DNA of 64,000 nt from Arbacia lixula (Eukaryota > Echinodermata > Echinoidea > Arbacioida > Arbaciidae): the NCBI GenBank assembly GCA_963669155.1, contig OZ022581.1, positions 14,479,357 through 14,543,356 on the forward strand. Reading direction: 5' to 3'. The notes under the pieces were generated by a model that was not told the DNA's origin, did no database searches, and saw only the letters and a program-made list of their open reading frames with translations. Shown here piece by piece: positions 21,878 through 35,600 of the stretch. Positions within the stretch are counted from its first letter, which is position 1; each line of letters starts with the position of its first letter. Both the position numbers and the translations under genes were made by a program.

Positions 21878-23344
21878 ACTCGCATCGATCGCCATACAGT
21901 GTACAGGTGCAATGTTCAGTCTCTAAATAGGGCGTTCAGAGGAGCCAGATGCAATCTCAGCGGATCCAACGTCCTATTGAGACTGATTTTTCGGTCTCAA
22001 CTTAGCCCTCAACTTAGTCAAACTGGCCCCCTTTAGTCTACACTTCAGTCTTCACTCAGCCAGGTCCTTGGACTTATTTGAATAGGGTCTAAGTTAGACT
22101 CTATAATATATCCATGCCAAGATATTTCACTCACAGTCACAATGAAATTGTGCTCTTTGCAAGACTGTTTTGGGATTAGCGAGAACATTGTCATTTTTAT
22201 GATATGAGAAATTTATTCAGATCATCATTCATCAAACCTTGACACTGGCCCTTGCCTGGGCCCTGTCGATAATTTGAGATATCTCTGTTTATCCAGTGAA
22301 TACAGCACTGACTAGTGTGTTTCGGACTCTTGACCATGTTCTTTTTGAGTAGTAAATTAACTCTCTACGACTGAGGGGACAATCATGGCCTGGGACTGGA
22401 GTAAGAAAGGATTTTGAAAACATATTTTTTTAATTAAAATGTGCAATTGTCAAATATTTTGGAATTTGTCCTCATTTCTTCTTCTTCTTTTTCTTCTGTA
22501 ATAATCTTCAAAGGGCTCTGCAGCCTATCTCGAAGATAAAGTAAAACTTGGATGCTTGTTATGAGGAGGAGTGAGGGTTATTTTCTAAATGGTTTCACAA
22601 GAGAATTTGGAAGCTGTCAAGCGAAGCTGCATCAGCTGTTTGATTTAAGAGTTTGTTCCATTCCATTCCATTTGTCCTCCAAAAAGCATGCATATTGTTT
22701 TCTCATTATCAGGGTCCTAAAAAAGAGTCTTCATTTCGATCGTATGTTCTCGGCAGAAAGCATGCACGGTCGGCGACTGAAGCGATCCCTGAGCGGGTAC
22801 ACCGTACATGGCAGGAAATTTGGGGAAGAGGGACTTTCTGGTTGGCATATAATTTTGACATTATCCACATACTCTTGATTTTTTGCAGCTTAAAATTTCA
22901 AAAGACGATAATTTGATGAAACTTCTGTTTTTTTACTTGCAAAATTTACGTAGCTTGACCGAAACTGTTGTGCCGATTGTGATTCTGTAGTCCCACGCGT
23001 GATACGCTAACCGTTAAGTTTTAAAATGGATTTTTGCCAGTGCATCGATTAAGGAGATCTAGCTGTTAAAATGGGTCCACAATAAAAACACCCTTCACCT
23101 TTCCTATGGATTTGAATGTTTCAGAAACTTGTACTCTTCAAGTCATTCTAAGTATGATTGACTCTGAAATTTTAAATGCTGCTCTAGATTTTCATGTGTA
23201 ACTTCAACATTTGCAATGAATACAATAATCCAATGATCACTGCCATGACATGAAATGACATTCATCATTTTAAATTGACCTTCTTTATTCTAGGAAACTA
23301 CAATCACTTGATGCTGTTTTCATAGTGAGAGTGCATCAGTGATA

Positions 23345-24935
23345 ATGGGGACCAAGGAGAAGAAAGTGCTTCGCTTTAATGACGACGATTTCTTCATCGG
23401 TCCACGAGAGGGGAGCAACACGCCGCTGGACGATATCACGCTGCGGTCTTCCATTGGCTCTCCCATGGCTGCTTCATCTGTCGCTAGGCCATTGCTGCAA
23501 AGAGGAGATGGGTAAGGAGCTAAGTTAAGAGGAGTTTGAATCTTTATCAATCTTCATGTAGCACTCTCACAATCTTGATGATGATCTGTCAACCAGATTA
23601 AATGTAGAGCAAATAACTCATCTCCACGCTAACATTTCCGAAAGAATACTGTGTTTCTCACTCTCTAATAATCTCTCTGAGCAGTTCTTTTCAGCGCTAT
23701 TTCAAAAGTACAGTATACCCAAAACATTATTTTTGAAGCCCAGTCCAGTGATGTATGCAAATTCCTGATGCTGGATTTGCTGCTCCCACACAGATATGGC
23801 ATGGAGCTGGAGAACTCGCATGCACAGCTCTTTCATCAGATTGCGACCAGTTTTCACCCCCCTGGTCATGGAGATGGGGAGGACATTCCGGACAGTGCCC
23901 GCTCCAGGGCAAGCTTTGCTCCATCGGAAGTGACCGATACCTCACTGGGAATTCTCAATCTGGATGACTTGGGTGAGTAGAGCGACCAACTTTTTTCACA
24001 GAAAATGAGAATTACGAAATGATACATGACAACTTGGTAATAGAGACTTAATGTGAAATTTTAGTTTCAGACATCAACCAGAAAGCTCTCTTGTGGAAAC
24101 CCTCAGGGTCAGAAAGTGATTTTGCACCATGCTTTTATTCACTGCACCACGCATGGAACTCTTAGGACTTGGGTACCCATGTGTGCATGTAACTTACATG
24201 TAGGTGAAAATCACTGATTGATAATGATTTGAAATCCTGGGTGGGGGGGGGGGGGTATTCTGAAAATTGTTGTATTTCTTATATGGTTGTATCTTAGCAC
24301 TTACCACAAAGTTTGTATTCTGCAATGTGTGAAATGTTTTGCTCCATCTTTCCTTCTTTAAATAAGCATGTAATAGGCAGATGAGCTTGCGTGCACTTCA
24401 GAGCATTAGAAATAGTCTTGATTGGCTGACTGACCTAACCCCCCTAAATAAAAATTGATTTGGATTGGTATCAAAGATAATACAGAGGCACTTCTTAGAG
24501 ATAAATGGCAGTTTTCAAAATACCAGCCCAGTCCTATTGCTTTACCTGTGTTTTAAGGTTTCTATCACATGTCAGTATCTCTATGATCTATGCCCAAAAC
24601 ACACCTCCTTTACTTCAGGCATTGACAACTGTCCTGGTCGCTGTGCATGTTGTTTTTTCCAGCTTCAGGTCTGGAGGAGCTGGACGACGAGTTCATGAAC
24701 CTCTCCCAGGACCCCCACTCGCCCCGTTCTGGCATTGGGGATGGGGAGGAGATGGCCCCAGGGCCAGGCCCTGCTCCCAGCCTGCCCTCTCCCAGCCCCA
24801 GGGATGGGGGGCAGTCACGCATGGCCGTGTCTCAGATGAGCGCCCCCTCCATCATGTTCTTTGACAGCCAGGAGGAGGACGAGGAGGAGGATAGGGGTAT
24901 TGCCAGTGACCTGTCAGATGGTCAAGCCACACCAG
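23345..24935 (+). CDS. CEP192: CEP192 exons 1-3, N-terminal acidic region
   Basis: Exon 1 (23345-23511, residues 1-55) opens after acceptor attctag at 23293; its ATG is preceded by an upstream ATG at 23311 that stops after four codons, so 5' UTR splicing is likely. LDDITLRSSIGSPMAASSVA matches the vertebrate N-terminus. Exon 2 (23794-23972) holds SEVTDTSLGILNLDDL. Exon 3 (24663-24935) holds SGLEELDDEFMNLSQ and DSQEEDEEEDRG. Acidic stretches here could be the Plk4-binding region known from vertebrates, but no exact motif is provable. An alternative acceptor at 24668 would drop two residues. Confidence 0.9.
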
Positions 24936-27900
24936 GTGAGAGAACTTTCACTATCCAATCTCCAAATCAGGGGGAAATATTTTACATTTATACATGGGGG
25001 ATACTTTTGATGTCATGAAAGAGAGCATCTGAACCATGTACTGCATTATACCCTATAGATTTTTTTTTTCATAGGGGCTCTTGTTATTCACATTATCATT
25101 TGATTAATAATAACAGAGTTGCTGAAGTAGTAAGTTGTTCATACAAGTCATCCAAGGCCTGAATTAGCATTTTCAAGTCACGTTCGGTCATTTGCCTAAA
25201 GTGTGGCCTGAACATGAACTAGTTTGAGTGCCATGTGTGTCTTTTATCACAAGTAATACACACAGTTCCCCTGGAACAGCAGATGATCTGGCACCCAAAG
25301 GGTTAATTTCACCCTAAGTCATTGCTTATTACAAAACTAGTTCTGATTGCCATTTGTTTTTGTTTTTTCAATTCCAGTTCCCATGACAAGGTTCAGGTCA
25401 GAAACGCAGGGAAATGAAGGAACAGCAAGCAGTGAAATAGACACAGAAGATGAGCTGAACGCTGTAAGAAATGTAAGTGTTTTACTGCTGCTCTTCCCTT
25501 GTTTATTACAGAATGATATGTTTTTGTTGTAAATCAGAGAAGTCAATGTGTGTGATGGACACAGGATGAAGGTAGAAGTATGCTAGCAATTGCCAGTTTA
25601 TTGAGGCGTCTGTTAAGAAGTCACCTGTGATATTATGCATCCTGGTTTTCCAGTCTGTCAGGATCTCATCTGTGCGATAACTCAAGAATTGATGGATAGA
25701 ATTTCTATATGTCAGGACAATCGATTGATAAGATTTAGCATCAGATAGGTCATAGATTAAAGGTCATAGCTCAAGGTCAAATCCTGATATTTTACTGTTT
25801 ACATAATAACCTCAGAAATATTTCACTAGAAACTTAAGGGTAATCATGAGACCTATATTACATTTTGATAAATGTTATTGTTTTTACAGTCTAAAAGAAG
25901 AATTAAATTTGGTTGGTCAGTTGTAAATTGAAAAAGGCAGTGATTGTCGGGGAAGTTGTGAAAAGTATGAAACGGATTGTTGCTGCTTTTTGTGTGACAC
26001 ACCAACAAAATGGCGACATAAGACAATTAATAAAGAACAAAGCATTATGGTGAACCATTTCTTTGTGTAGTTTTTAATGTGTATAAAATCTCAATTATCA
26101 AACCATCTTTTACAGGAGCTTGCCCACAAAAGACGCTACGTGCCCAGCCCTGCCGACCGGCTTGGTGTAGGTGAGAGCAGAGACAACAGTGTCGATGTCC
26201 ATGACCACAACCATGGTGATCGTCCTCCTAGTCAAGGAAGCAGCAGTCAAGGGGGTGGCCGGGTACCCAGACTGCAGCTGGAGGGGGGCAGCTCAGGGGA
26301 AGAGGGGGGAGGACTTACCCCCATGGCCGAACCAAGGCAAAGCGCAGAAGGGGAGGTGGTAAGTCAAAATTTTTCTGTCAGTTTTTGTGACAAGATTCAC
26401 AATGTGTGAAATGGGCACAAAAAATGTTGATTTATTTGTCAAGTTGTTTCAAATACATCTTTTTTCTTTTTTTTTTCTTTTTTTGTTTTGCTGTACTTTG
26501 CTACAGTGTTGATTTGTGAAACCAATTTAAATTCAGTTTGTTTTCAAAAGTTTAGACATTGTTCGCACTGATCAACTCAAACTTTGTTCATTATATACCA
26601 GCCAGATCAAATGTATTGTTCAGATTCCTAGTACATAAGTTTGGTGATTGTGAATAATGGTATACATTGAAGTCTTCCTCATTGTGACAATTTTCTCCTG
26701 CCAGGTGATTCCTGATCCAGGGGATGGAGGAGGGGGAGGGGATGGCATGAGCGATGGGGAGACAATCAGCTCCGGCGTGCCCGATGCTCCGGCCACCTTT
26801 GGTCAGTCCACCCTCCTGGCCTTCCAGGGGCTTGGGGTCAACCGTACGAACCGTGACTGGAGCACAGCCGGACCGCTGCTGTTTGATGGGGATGGGGCAG
26901 TGGACGGACCGGTCAGTGCTTACGATCACAATGATGCTGACGATGAGGAGGAGGATCTGGTTGATGAGCGCACACCGCATATGGAGGTCAGTACACAACA
27001 TTTATCAGACCTTGTTTCCTCTTTAGGCTGGTAATGGGATCAAGTCACAGAATCTACTATTGAATATAGAGAAAAGTTGTGTTTGATTATTCTGTGGAAA
27101 AGTACAAAGAGAATCAGTAGCAGCAGATTGATGAGAATAAAAAGAAGAATAAAACAGAAAAAAGATTATGACAGAGAGAAGAATGAAAGGAGGAGAACTA
27201 GAAGAGAGTGAAGACAGTTAGCTGAACAGCTTATGTGATTGATAGTTCTCTCCTATCGTATATACACTACAGCTCAAAGGAATTGGCATAGGGATAGGGA
27301 AAGGGAAGAAAGGGAAGGAGCCGCAATTTTACATTGTGGTATATTTTGCCCAGTTCAGCATGAAGCACGATGCTTAGCCTATTAACCATCATGTTTCATG
27401 CTGAACTGGACAAAATATACCATGGTTTCAAACTGCGGCTCCTTCCCTTTCTTCCCTTTCCCTGTCCCTATGCCAATTCCTTTGAGCTGTAGTGTAGGAA
27501 GAATGGGGACTATCAGCAGAAAAAAGTCAACCTATGAAAAAAGAACAGACATGGAGAATGAAAATACAACCACCTCATTTTCAAACTCTCTCTATTTCAT
27601 ATATTTTGACAGGACCAGTCTAGAGTCCAACCTATCGGAGAGACAGACATTTGGCAGCAGGGAGCAATGAGCTTCAGTAAGATGCCGTCGCCATCTCGCC
27701 CACAGGTACCGACATCATCTGCATTTATTTTATAGTTCTTTATACCAATGTCACCCATCGCCATTTAAGCTGTGCAAAGCCGCCTATGTACATGTGGAGG
27801 AGACGGACAAATGAAGTGCTTGTTTCTTTTGTAGTGGTTCATGAATTTAATCCTTCTAGACAGGGTAGCCCATTTGCAGGTCAAATAAATACAATCTTGT

Positions 27901-29587
27901 AAAAAGCGTGAAAAATGGAAGAAAGTACTGTGTAAGAACTTCCCTCCCGATGATAGATTAATTGATTGCTAGATTGTGAGTAAGTTTTGGGTGAAAAGGG
28001 ATACTCTGTTGTTAATGAAACTGGCATCTCGTGCAAACATAGTCCTGTTGTGGATTATTTCATATAAGATGAGCAACGACAAAATGACAGGGGGCGTGGG
28101 ATGGCCCCCGCAATGCAAAAAAAGAGCCCCTGTAAACATTGTACTTTTCTAATGCAATATTATGCACATCAAGGTTCCGTGTGATCAATTCAGGCCTTAA
28201 AGGGCATATACTGTACTGGGAAGGCAAAAGAGCCTTCAAAATGTAATTGCTAGCAATCTTCTTGCCAATGGTCTTAAATTCATGTATTGTCTATTTTAGA
28301 AGCTTGCTGAAAGTTATTTGCCCTCAAATGATCAACATAAGGAGTAATTCATGATTAACCTCAAAATGTTCGGGCCGAACATTTTGAGGATTTGTGATTT
28401 AATCACTCATTACTCCAAATGTAGATCATTTGAGGGCAAATAACTTTCAGCAAGCTTCTAAAATAGACAATACATGAATTTAAGACCATTGGCAAGAAGA
28501 TTGCTAGCAATTACATTTTGAAGGCTCTTTTGCCTTCCCAGTACAGTATATGCCCTTTAAATGTGCCCCCTGCAAATTATCTAAATGCTCCCTTCTTTGA
28601 AGGTGGGGTGCTGTGATTGATTGATTCCATATTGAATAGGATGATATTATTTTTTCAAGCTTGTGATAAACTTTGGTCAGGCTGCTTTTTCATTGCAATT
28701 ATGTCTCTCTCTTCTCATCTTGTACCTGCCACAGACTTTCGCAAACGATTTTGATCAGGACAACTTGAGCAGATCTTCAATGAATGCTGGTGGTATGTAT
28801 GCCTTGATCCTCTCATCTCTTCCTGCTAATGTGCAGTAACTTAATATTTTTATCATATTTTTCCCCCTTTCCTGCTAACGATGTGTTTCGAGTACAAAAG
28901 AATGAACTTCATATTTGCCTTGAACATTAGATATCATTGAAATATTTTAAAGGTCAATCCACTGTAGTTTGATATAAGAGGCAGACAATGACGGAGATGG
29001 AGAGCTGACATTAAGGAACATGCAAGTGTTACATTGGCAAGAGCAACACAGGACGGTAAAACTAGAAAATTATTAAAGGGATAGTCCAACCTGAAGTTGA
29101 TATGGTTGCAATAAAGCAGAAACATGAAAGAATCTTATTAGTGAAATTTTGATGAAAATCTTTCAAAAGATAAGAAAGTTACAATCTTTCAAAAAATTTT
29201 GATTTTGTGAAGTCACTTGCGAGATGCTCTCCCTTATGTTGTGTGCAGTATGATTCCATAAATTGCTCTTTTTCTGTTTTTGATGAAGGATTTTTTTTTT
29301 CATAGATGTATGTGTGTAAAAATGTGTTACTAATGATGTGTCGAATGCACAGGTAAAGTGATGCACATCCTTTTGAGAAAATCAACATTAAAAAAAAATT
29401 GTATGGGAGAGCATCTCGTATGTACAAAATCAAAACTCTGAGCAACCATAACTTATCCTTTGACAGATTTTCATCAAACCTTCACTGATGTTTCCTTCAT
29501 GTTCCTGCTTTTATTCAATTCAACTTAAGTTCAGTGTGTCCTATCCCTTTAACCCTAATACTCCCGGGGTATTTCAAAGCTTGTTAG

Positions 29588-29618
<31 letters not shown>

Positions 29619-32600
29619 ATCTCGGCCATGGGAGATCTCTGAGATCTCGGCCATGGGTCGCCCGATTGCCTCAAAATTTTGCACAAGGGTAAAGAATTAT
29701 GTAATCTACAAAGTTGTATAGCTAAATTTACGAAAGTCCTTTTATTTTTTTTTAACTAATTAATTTATGCTAATTTATGCGAGAAATCATAGATTTGGTA
29801 TTTCTCACTAAATAAAGCCTCAGGAATAGTAATTTTTGGTACAAATGTCTTTCATAACTCCCTCATCAATTCTTGAAAGAAAAAGATAGGTTGTGGTAAT
29901 TATTTCTTATGTATTTGATTGTTTTTCAATTTTCTCATGTATTTCTTTGTTTTTCGTCAAGATTCAGATGCGTATGCGTGGGTGTGGGTGTGTGTGAATG
30001 TGGGTGTGTGGGTGTGTGTGTGTGTGTGGGTGTGTGTGTGTGTGTGTGTGTGTGGTAATTATTTACACTATTTGAAACAATGATAACACTTATTAGAAAA
30101 GTATTTACATAAATTGGAAAAGCTCCTGATTTTATCCATATTTTATCTTGATTTTTATCCTGATTTTATCCAGTGCTGTTTTTGTCTATTTTTTTACATT
30201 CATCCTGTGACGAGCGTACATGTATGTTGATTTCCTGTGTTGTTGAACAAATGGCGTTTTCTATTCTGAATTTCAAATTAAGTCTAAGTCTTGCATCAAG
30301 ACAAACCAACAGTGTGTGTATATTCTTATGTAAAACTTCACAGTTGCATTCCTTAATCGCAAGGAGCATATCTCTCTGTAAGTTATGTGAATCTTTGGTC
30401 AATAGTCGATGCTCTGGTAATGAAGGTAATACATTTATCACTGGTACTTTTCCGCTATTAAGCTTCAAGCTCAAGTTTTCATTAATTATACATTGTTCAC
30501 CTGTTGCTTTTACGGCAGAACTCCGTACAATGGTGCTCAAGTTTCTGCTCTTATGCTTGCATAAATACGTGTCCCCAATTCACCTGTTTTCAATTATCCA
30601 AAGTGTTTTATTGTTAACTATGTGCCTAATGAAGGTAATACCCAGCTATTTACTTGATTTGTTCCATTCAAACAAGATATATTGGCATTCATTGTTTGTT
30701 CTCTGCCTGTTCCTTGCCAGTGTGTCATTATATGCATTTTTGTTATTGTTAGGCAGAAGAACTATTTATCTTTCGTTTGAATATTTGATCCAGTTGTATA
30801 AGTGCAATAGTAACGCATGTGTAACAGCCCTGAGAGGGCCCGCTGCTTCGCGGCTGGTCCTTTTGGAGCTACTATTCACATATCAATCAATTTTCTTGCA
30901 TGTTAATGGATGATCCAATCAACTTATCTTTTGTGAACGATATGCATAATCATGCTTCCGACAACCAACTGCCTGTAAATGTCTCAAGTAGTGAAGACGG
31001 TGACAATCCTGACATGAGTTTCTTTCTAAATTCTAAAATCCCTGAATTGAAAATTGATTTTGATCCTAATGATATTCCAAATAATCCTACCTCAAATTAT
31101 GATTTGGAAGAGGTGGTCACGTCACTATCTCATTCAGACCCAAACCAATTGTTTCTCTCACATTTCAACATCAGGAGCCTAAGCAAAAATTTTGATCAAC
31201 TTCTTTTATTTGCAGACGAATTGAAATTTACATACAGTGTCATAGGTCTTAGCGAAACATGGCTAAAAGACACATCACCTTCTTCTCTATTTAATATTAA
31301 TGGTTTTCATTTGATAACAAACAACCGAGTTGGTAAGAAAGGTGGCGGAGTTGGTTTTTATATCACAGAGAACTTGAATTATCAGCTTGTAAAAGAATGT
31401 TGTTTTATGTCTGATGTTATTGAAAGTATTTTCATCGAGGTAAACACTCCAAACAAAGGTAAAATTATTGTTGGGGAAATATACAGACCTCCCACTTCCA
31501 ATCCTATTGAATTTATTGAAGTTCTACACGGGATCCTTTCCAGAAACTGTCTAAATAACAAAACATGCTTCATCATGGGCGATTTTAATTTAGATTTGTT
31601 AAATTGTAATGATAATCATAATTGTCAAGAGTTCCTTAATTTAATGCTGTCCAAATCTTTCATCCCGCTTATAAAGAAACCCACTCGAATATCTGATATG
31701 TCATCCACTTTAATTGATAATATTTTTGTAAACAACCTGTTCTCTGATGTTAAACCCGGTATAATAGTTTCAGATATAACCGATCATTTTCCGATCTATG
31801 TACTTATTTCAAATATCCAACCAATGACCTCTAACGGTCCCCGCAACCCCGGTTTTCGTATAATGTCTGAGTCGAACCTTAATAGACTTAAGGAGAGCTT
31901 GAGAACTGTCGACTGGTCCATTGTTTATAATCAAAATGACGTTGATTCTGCTTACGAAAAATTTCTTGATATTTTAATAACCCATCTCAACACGATCATG
32001 CCATTACAAAGACCATCTCGTTCAAATTATAAAAAAATACCTCGAAAACCGTGGATTTCGAAATCACTCCTCAGGTCTATTAATAAAAAAAAACAGACTC
32101 TTTCATAAATACAGAAAATATCCCAATGCTACTAATAAATCTCGATATTCTCGTTACCGCAATGTTTTATCAGCCTCACTCCGTTTAGCTAAACAAATGT
32201 ATTTTGCAAAGCAATTTGATAACTGCAAATATGATGTTAAGAGTACGTGGAAGGTGATTAACCAAGCGCTGAAATCCAACACCGTAAACAATCCACCTAA
32301 CGTTATAGAAAAAGACGGTATCCATACAGACAACCCTTCTGAAATAGCTGGCACTTTCAATGATTTTTTTGTCAATATTGGGCCTAATCTTGCCGAAAAA
32401 ATCCCTGTTACTGATAAAGAGTTTCATTCATTTTTAGGAGAACGTAACACACAATCTTTCTTTTTTGTACCAATTGTTGAGGATGAGGTAAAAACAATTG
32501 TCTCTAATTTGAAAAACAAAAAAAGTCCTGGTTACGATGGAATCACAAATCTTCTCTTAAAAAGCATAATTCAAGAAATTAATTCTCCTTTAACATATAT

Positions 32601-35600
32601 TTTTAACCAATCTTTATCAAGTGGGAAAGTTCCAGACAAGATGAAAATTGCAAGAGTTGTCCCCATTTTTAAAAAAGGTCAAAAAGATTTCGTAAATAAT
32701 TATCGTCCTATCTCCCTTTTAACATCATTTTCTAAAATTCTTGAAAGACTTGTTTACAAACGCACTCTTAGGTTTCTTTTGAATTGCCAGGTTTTCACTA
32801 ACTCCCAGTTTGGTTTCAGAGAAAAACATAGTACTACCCATGCATTACTCAGTTTTATTGACAAGGTAGCCCATGCTATAGATGATGCTTCTCATACCAT
32901 TGGTGTTTTCCTTGATTTTTCGAAGGCATTCGACACGATAGACCATGAAATTTTACTTTACAAATTAAGTCACTATGGAATCCGTGGGGGGCTCTTGAAT
33001 GGTTTAGGGATTATCTAAAGAATAGGAAACAGTACGTTAGCATCAATAGTCATGACTCTCAACTAAAATTGATTTCGTGTGGTGTCCCCCAAGGTTCCCT
33101 GCTGGGCCCACTTTTATTTATTTTATATATTAATGACATTCAAAAATCTTCTCAGGTACTCTCTTTTATTTGTTTTGCCGACGACACAAATTTATTTTTT
33201 TCACATAACAATCCCATCTTACTTGCTGATACAATGAATAATGAATTACGACTAGTCCAGACTTGGATCCACGCAAACAAATTATCTCTTAATATTGAAA
33301 AAACCAACTACATGATCTTTAGTAATTCTTTGAATGCCCTCCCCACTCCTCTTAAAATTAGCGACACCAATCTTCAACAGGTCGATAGTACTAAATTTTT
33401 AGGCTTACATATTGATAATGACTTATCTTGGAAAACCCACATTAATTATCTTAGTAAAATTTTGTCCAGAAACACCGGAATTCTCAATAAACTCAAACAC
33501 TTTTTTCCTAGCCGCATTTTACAAAACATATTCTCAACTTTAATTTCGCCATATCTTAACTATGGGATTCTTGCATGGGGGAATGCTTCAAAATTTTTAC
33601 TGGACTCTCTTTTTCTTATTCAAAAACGTGCTATTAGAATTGTAAATAACGCTGGCTATTTGTCCCACACAAATGACCTTTTTGCCAGCAATAAAATCTT
33701 GAAAATAATAGACTTATTTTACTACAATGTCGGTATATTCATGTTCAAATTTTCGAATGGGGAACTTCCAGATGTTTTCTCGCACATGTTTACAAGAAAC
33801 GATGCTATTCATAATTATCCAACTCGACAGCGCGACGCTTTTCACCTTCCACGTACTCGAACAATTTTTGCAAAGAAAACAATCATGTTTACAGGGCCAA
33901 TGTTTTGGAATAACCTTCCCCACGAACTTACTCGTTGCATAAAAATATCTTCATTCAAATGCAATTTAAAGAAACATTTGTTATGTTCATATACCACGCA
34001 ATAATTTCTTTTAGCCTTTACTCTTTTTTTTGTTCACCACTCACGCTCCGACAGGGACGCTGCCCGGCACCTTGGTCCGAGCAACCTGCCGAGCTCTTGG
34101 AAAAAAAACAAACTGATACTCTTTAGAATTACTAGCCAATTTCCTTGAGCTCGGCGGGTGCTCGGCCACGTGGCATGGTTAGGCGTCCTTGCCGGAATGT
34201 ACATGTAATGTGATTTGCATATATTATAATGAATCCATCTTATGAATGATGTCTTCGTGTACATATTTATACTTATCCATACATATTCAATACTGAGTCA
34301 ACAGTCGAATTGCCTTCGTAGAAGCTTGAGCATTATCGTATTTCATCCTGACTTCTCCTGATTTGTTTGGTTTTGTTTGTCTATTCCTCGCTCGCACACT
34401 TTTCTGTTGTATTGCTGAATTAATCGTACGCCTTTTGATTTTTGATTTTTGATTTTTGTTCTCGATTTGTTTTCATGCTGTTTCTTGAGTTGTTTATGAT
34501 TTCTTTTGTTCATTTCTTTGGTCAATTTGTTTATCCGTACTCCGAAGTGTTCTTTTAATCCACATTATTTTGGGGTCTATACGATTTACAAGCTTGCTTT
34601 AAATAGGCCCCATTCATATTTCTTTACCTATATCCACTGTATGTTTGATATTGACTATTATGTAATATTTTGCATCATTATACTAGTTTTGTTTATGTCA
34701 AAGACTGACTATGCTGATGTATTATTGCTTTTATTTTACATGTATTGAACAGAAATATGAATAAATTGAAATTGTGTGTTATACACAGTCACATAGAGAA
34801 ATAGCGAAATTTCAGTGACATGTGTTCGGTAAACGTAATCTGACACCCGCACGGTAGGTCCGATCGCCATAAATTCGGTATCAAAATGTGCGGGAAGGAT
34901 CAGAGAAAAAAGTCAAGAAATTTCGTTTCGAAATATTGAGGCGTTAGGAAGTACCGACAAAACTTCGACGGGGGGGGGGGGGGGGGGGGCCCCCCCCCCC
35001 CCCCCCCCCGGGAGTATTAGGGTTAAGGGTACTTCCATCAATTATGGAGTTGAATAGGCTAGGTATATTAGCCATTACAAAGATTTGTGTCATTTTATTT
35101 TGTGTGTGCACGCAGACCCATTTCAGGGAACCAGCTTTGGCGGCTTTGCTGCTGGAAGTCAGGAACCAGCATTCAATCATCCTTTTGCAGGTATGGTGTC
35201 TTTAAAAGATGACTTTATGACATTCATGCTTGTGTTAGTGTATATTGTGTCTCCCCTGTTTAGTCAAATTTTATATACAGTAATACACTCCAATATGCCA
35301 AGTACTAAAATAGGGGTGGGGTTGGGAATGATGATGGAGGTGCATTTTTAGAATTTCCATCCCCTTTTCTTGCATTGGCTAGTAGCATGAATGATATGCC
35401 TTCAGTTTACTAGTACTCTGCAATAAAAACTAGAGTTGTGTGAGAGATTCTAGTTAGTCATTGATTATAGGAAATCAATATGAAATAAGTGAAATGGTAA
35501 ATCAAATCTTTTTCATCACAATATAAGTAACATTAGTATAGTTAGCAATTTTTGAACTATTTTGGGCACATTCGGTTAATTTCCCATTTTACAGTCAGCA

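Larger units (their letters stand above)
16735..23293. other. Intergenic region between divergent genes
   Basis: Between the enzyme start codon (minus) and the first recognised CEP192 exon (plus). It holds a LINE endonuclease fragment (16860-17122), GA and TG microsatellites, the 200-base gap and a candidate promoter near 21870. A Gly/Arg/Ser-rich minus-strand frame at 18911-19210 lacks convincing splice sites. Otherwise I see nothing. Confidence 0.5.
29553..35022. mobile_element. piggyBac-like TTAA element (family B), copy split by a LINE
   Basis: Left end CCCTAATACTCCCGGGG (29553) and right end inverse ..GAGTATTAGGG (35022), flanked by TTAA (29549-29552 and 35023-35026). The two parts, 29553-30140 and about 34779-35022, match the uninterrupted copy at 55426-56178 in order; the break falls after ccata (30140). 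This copy has long G and C runs in place of the GGCCATTATGGCC hairpins, and a TG tract (29975-30055) that the other copy lacks. Confidence 0.88.

Noticed and set aside
21871..22037. 57-codon frame starting ATGGCGACTCGC
   Set aside because: No homology or donor site is recognised; more likely promoter or 5' UTR sequence.
30173..30913. A 246-codon frame in the LINE 5' region
   Set aside because: It is composed of AT-rich hydrophobic codons without any ORF1 motif, and the opposite strand is equally open over much of it. Treated as 5' UTR.
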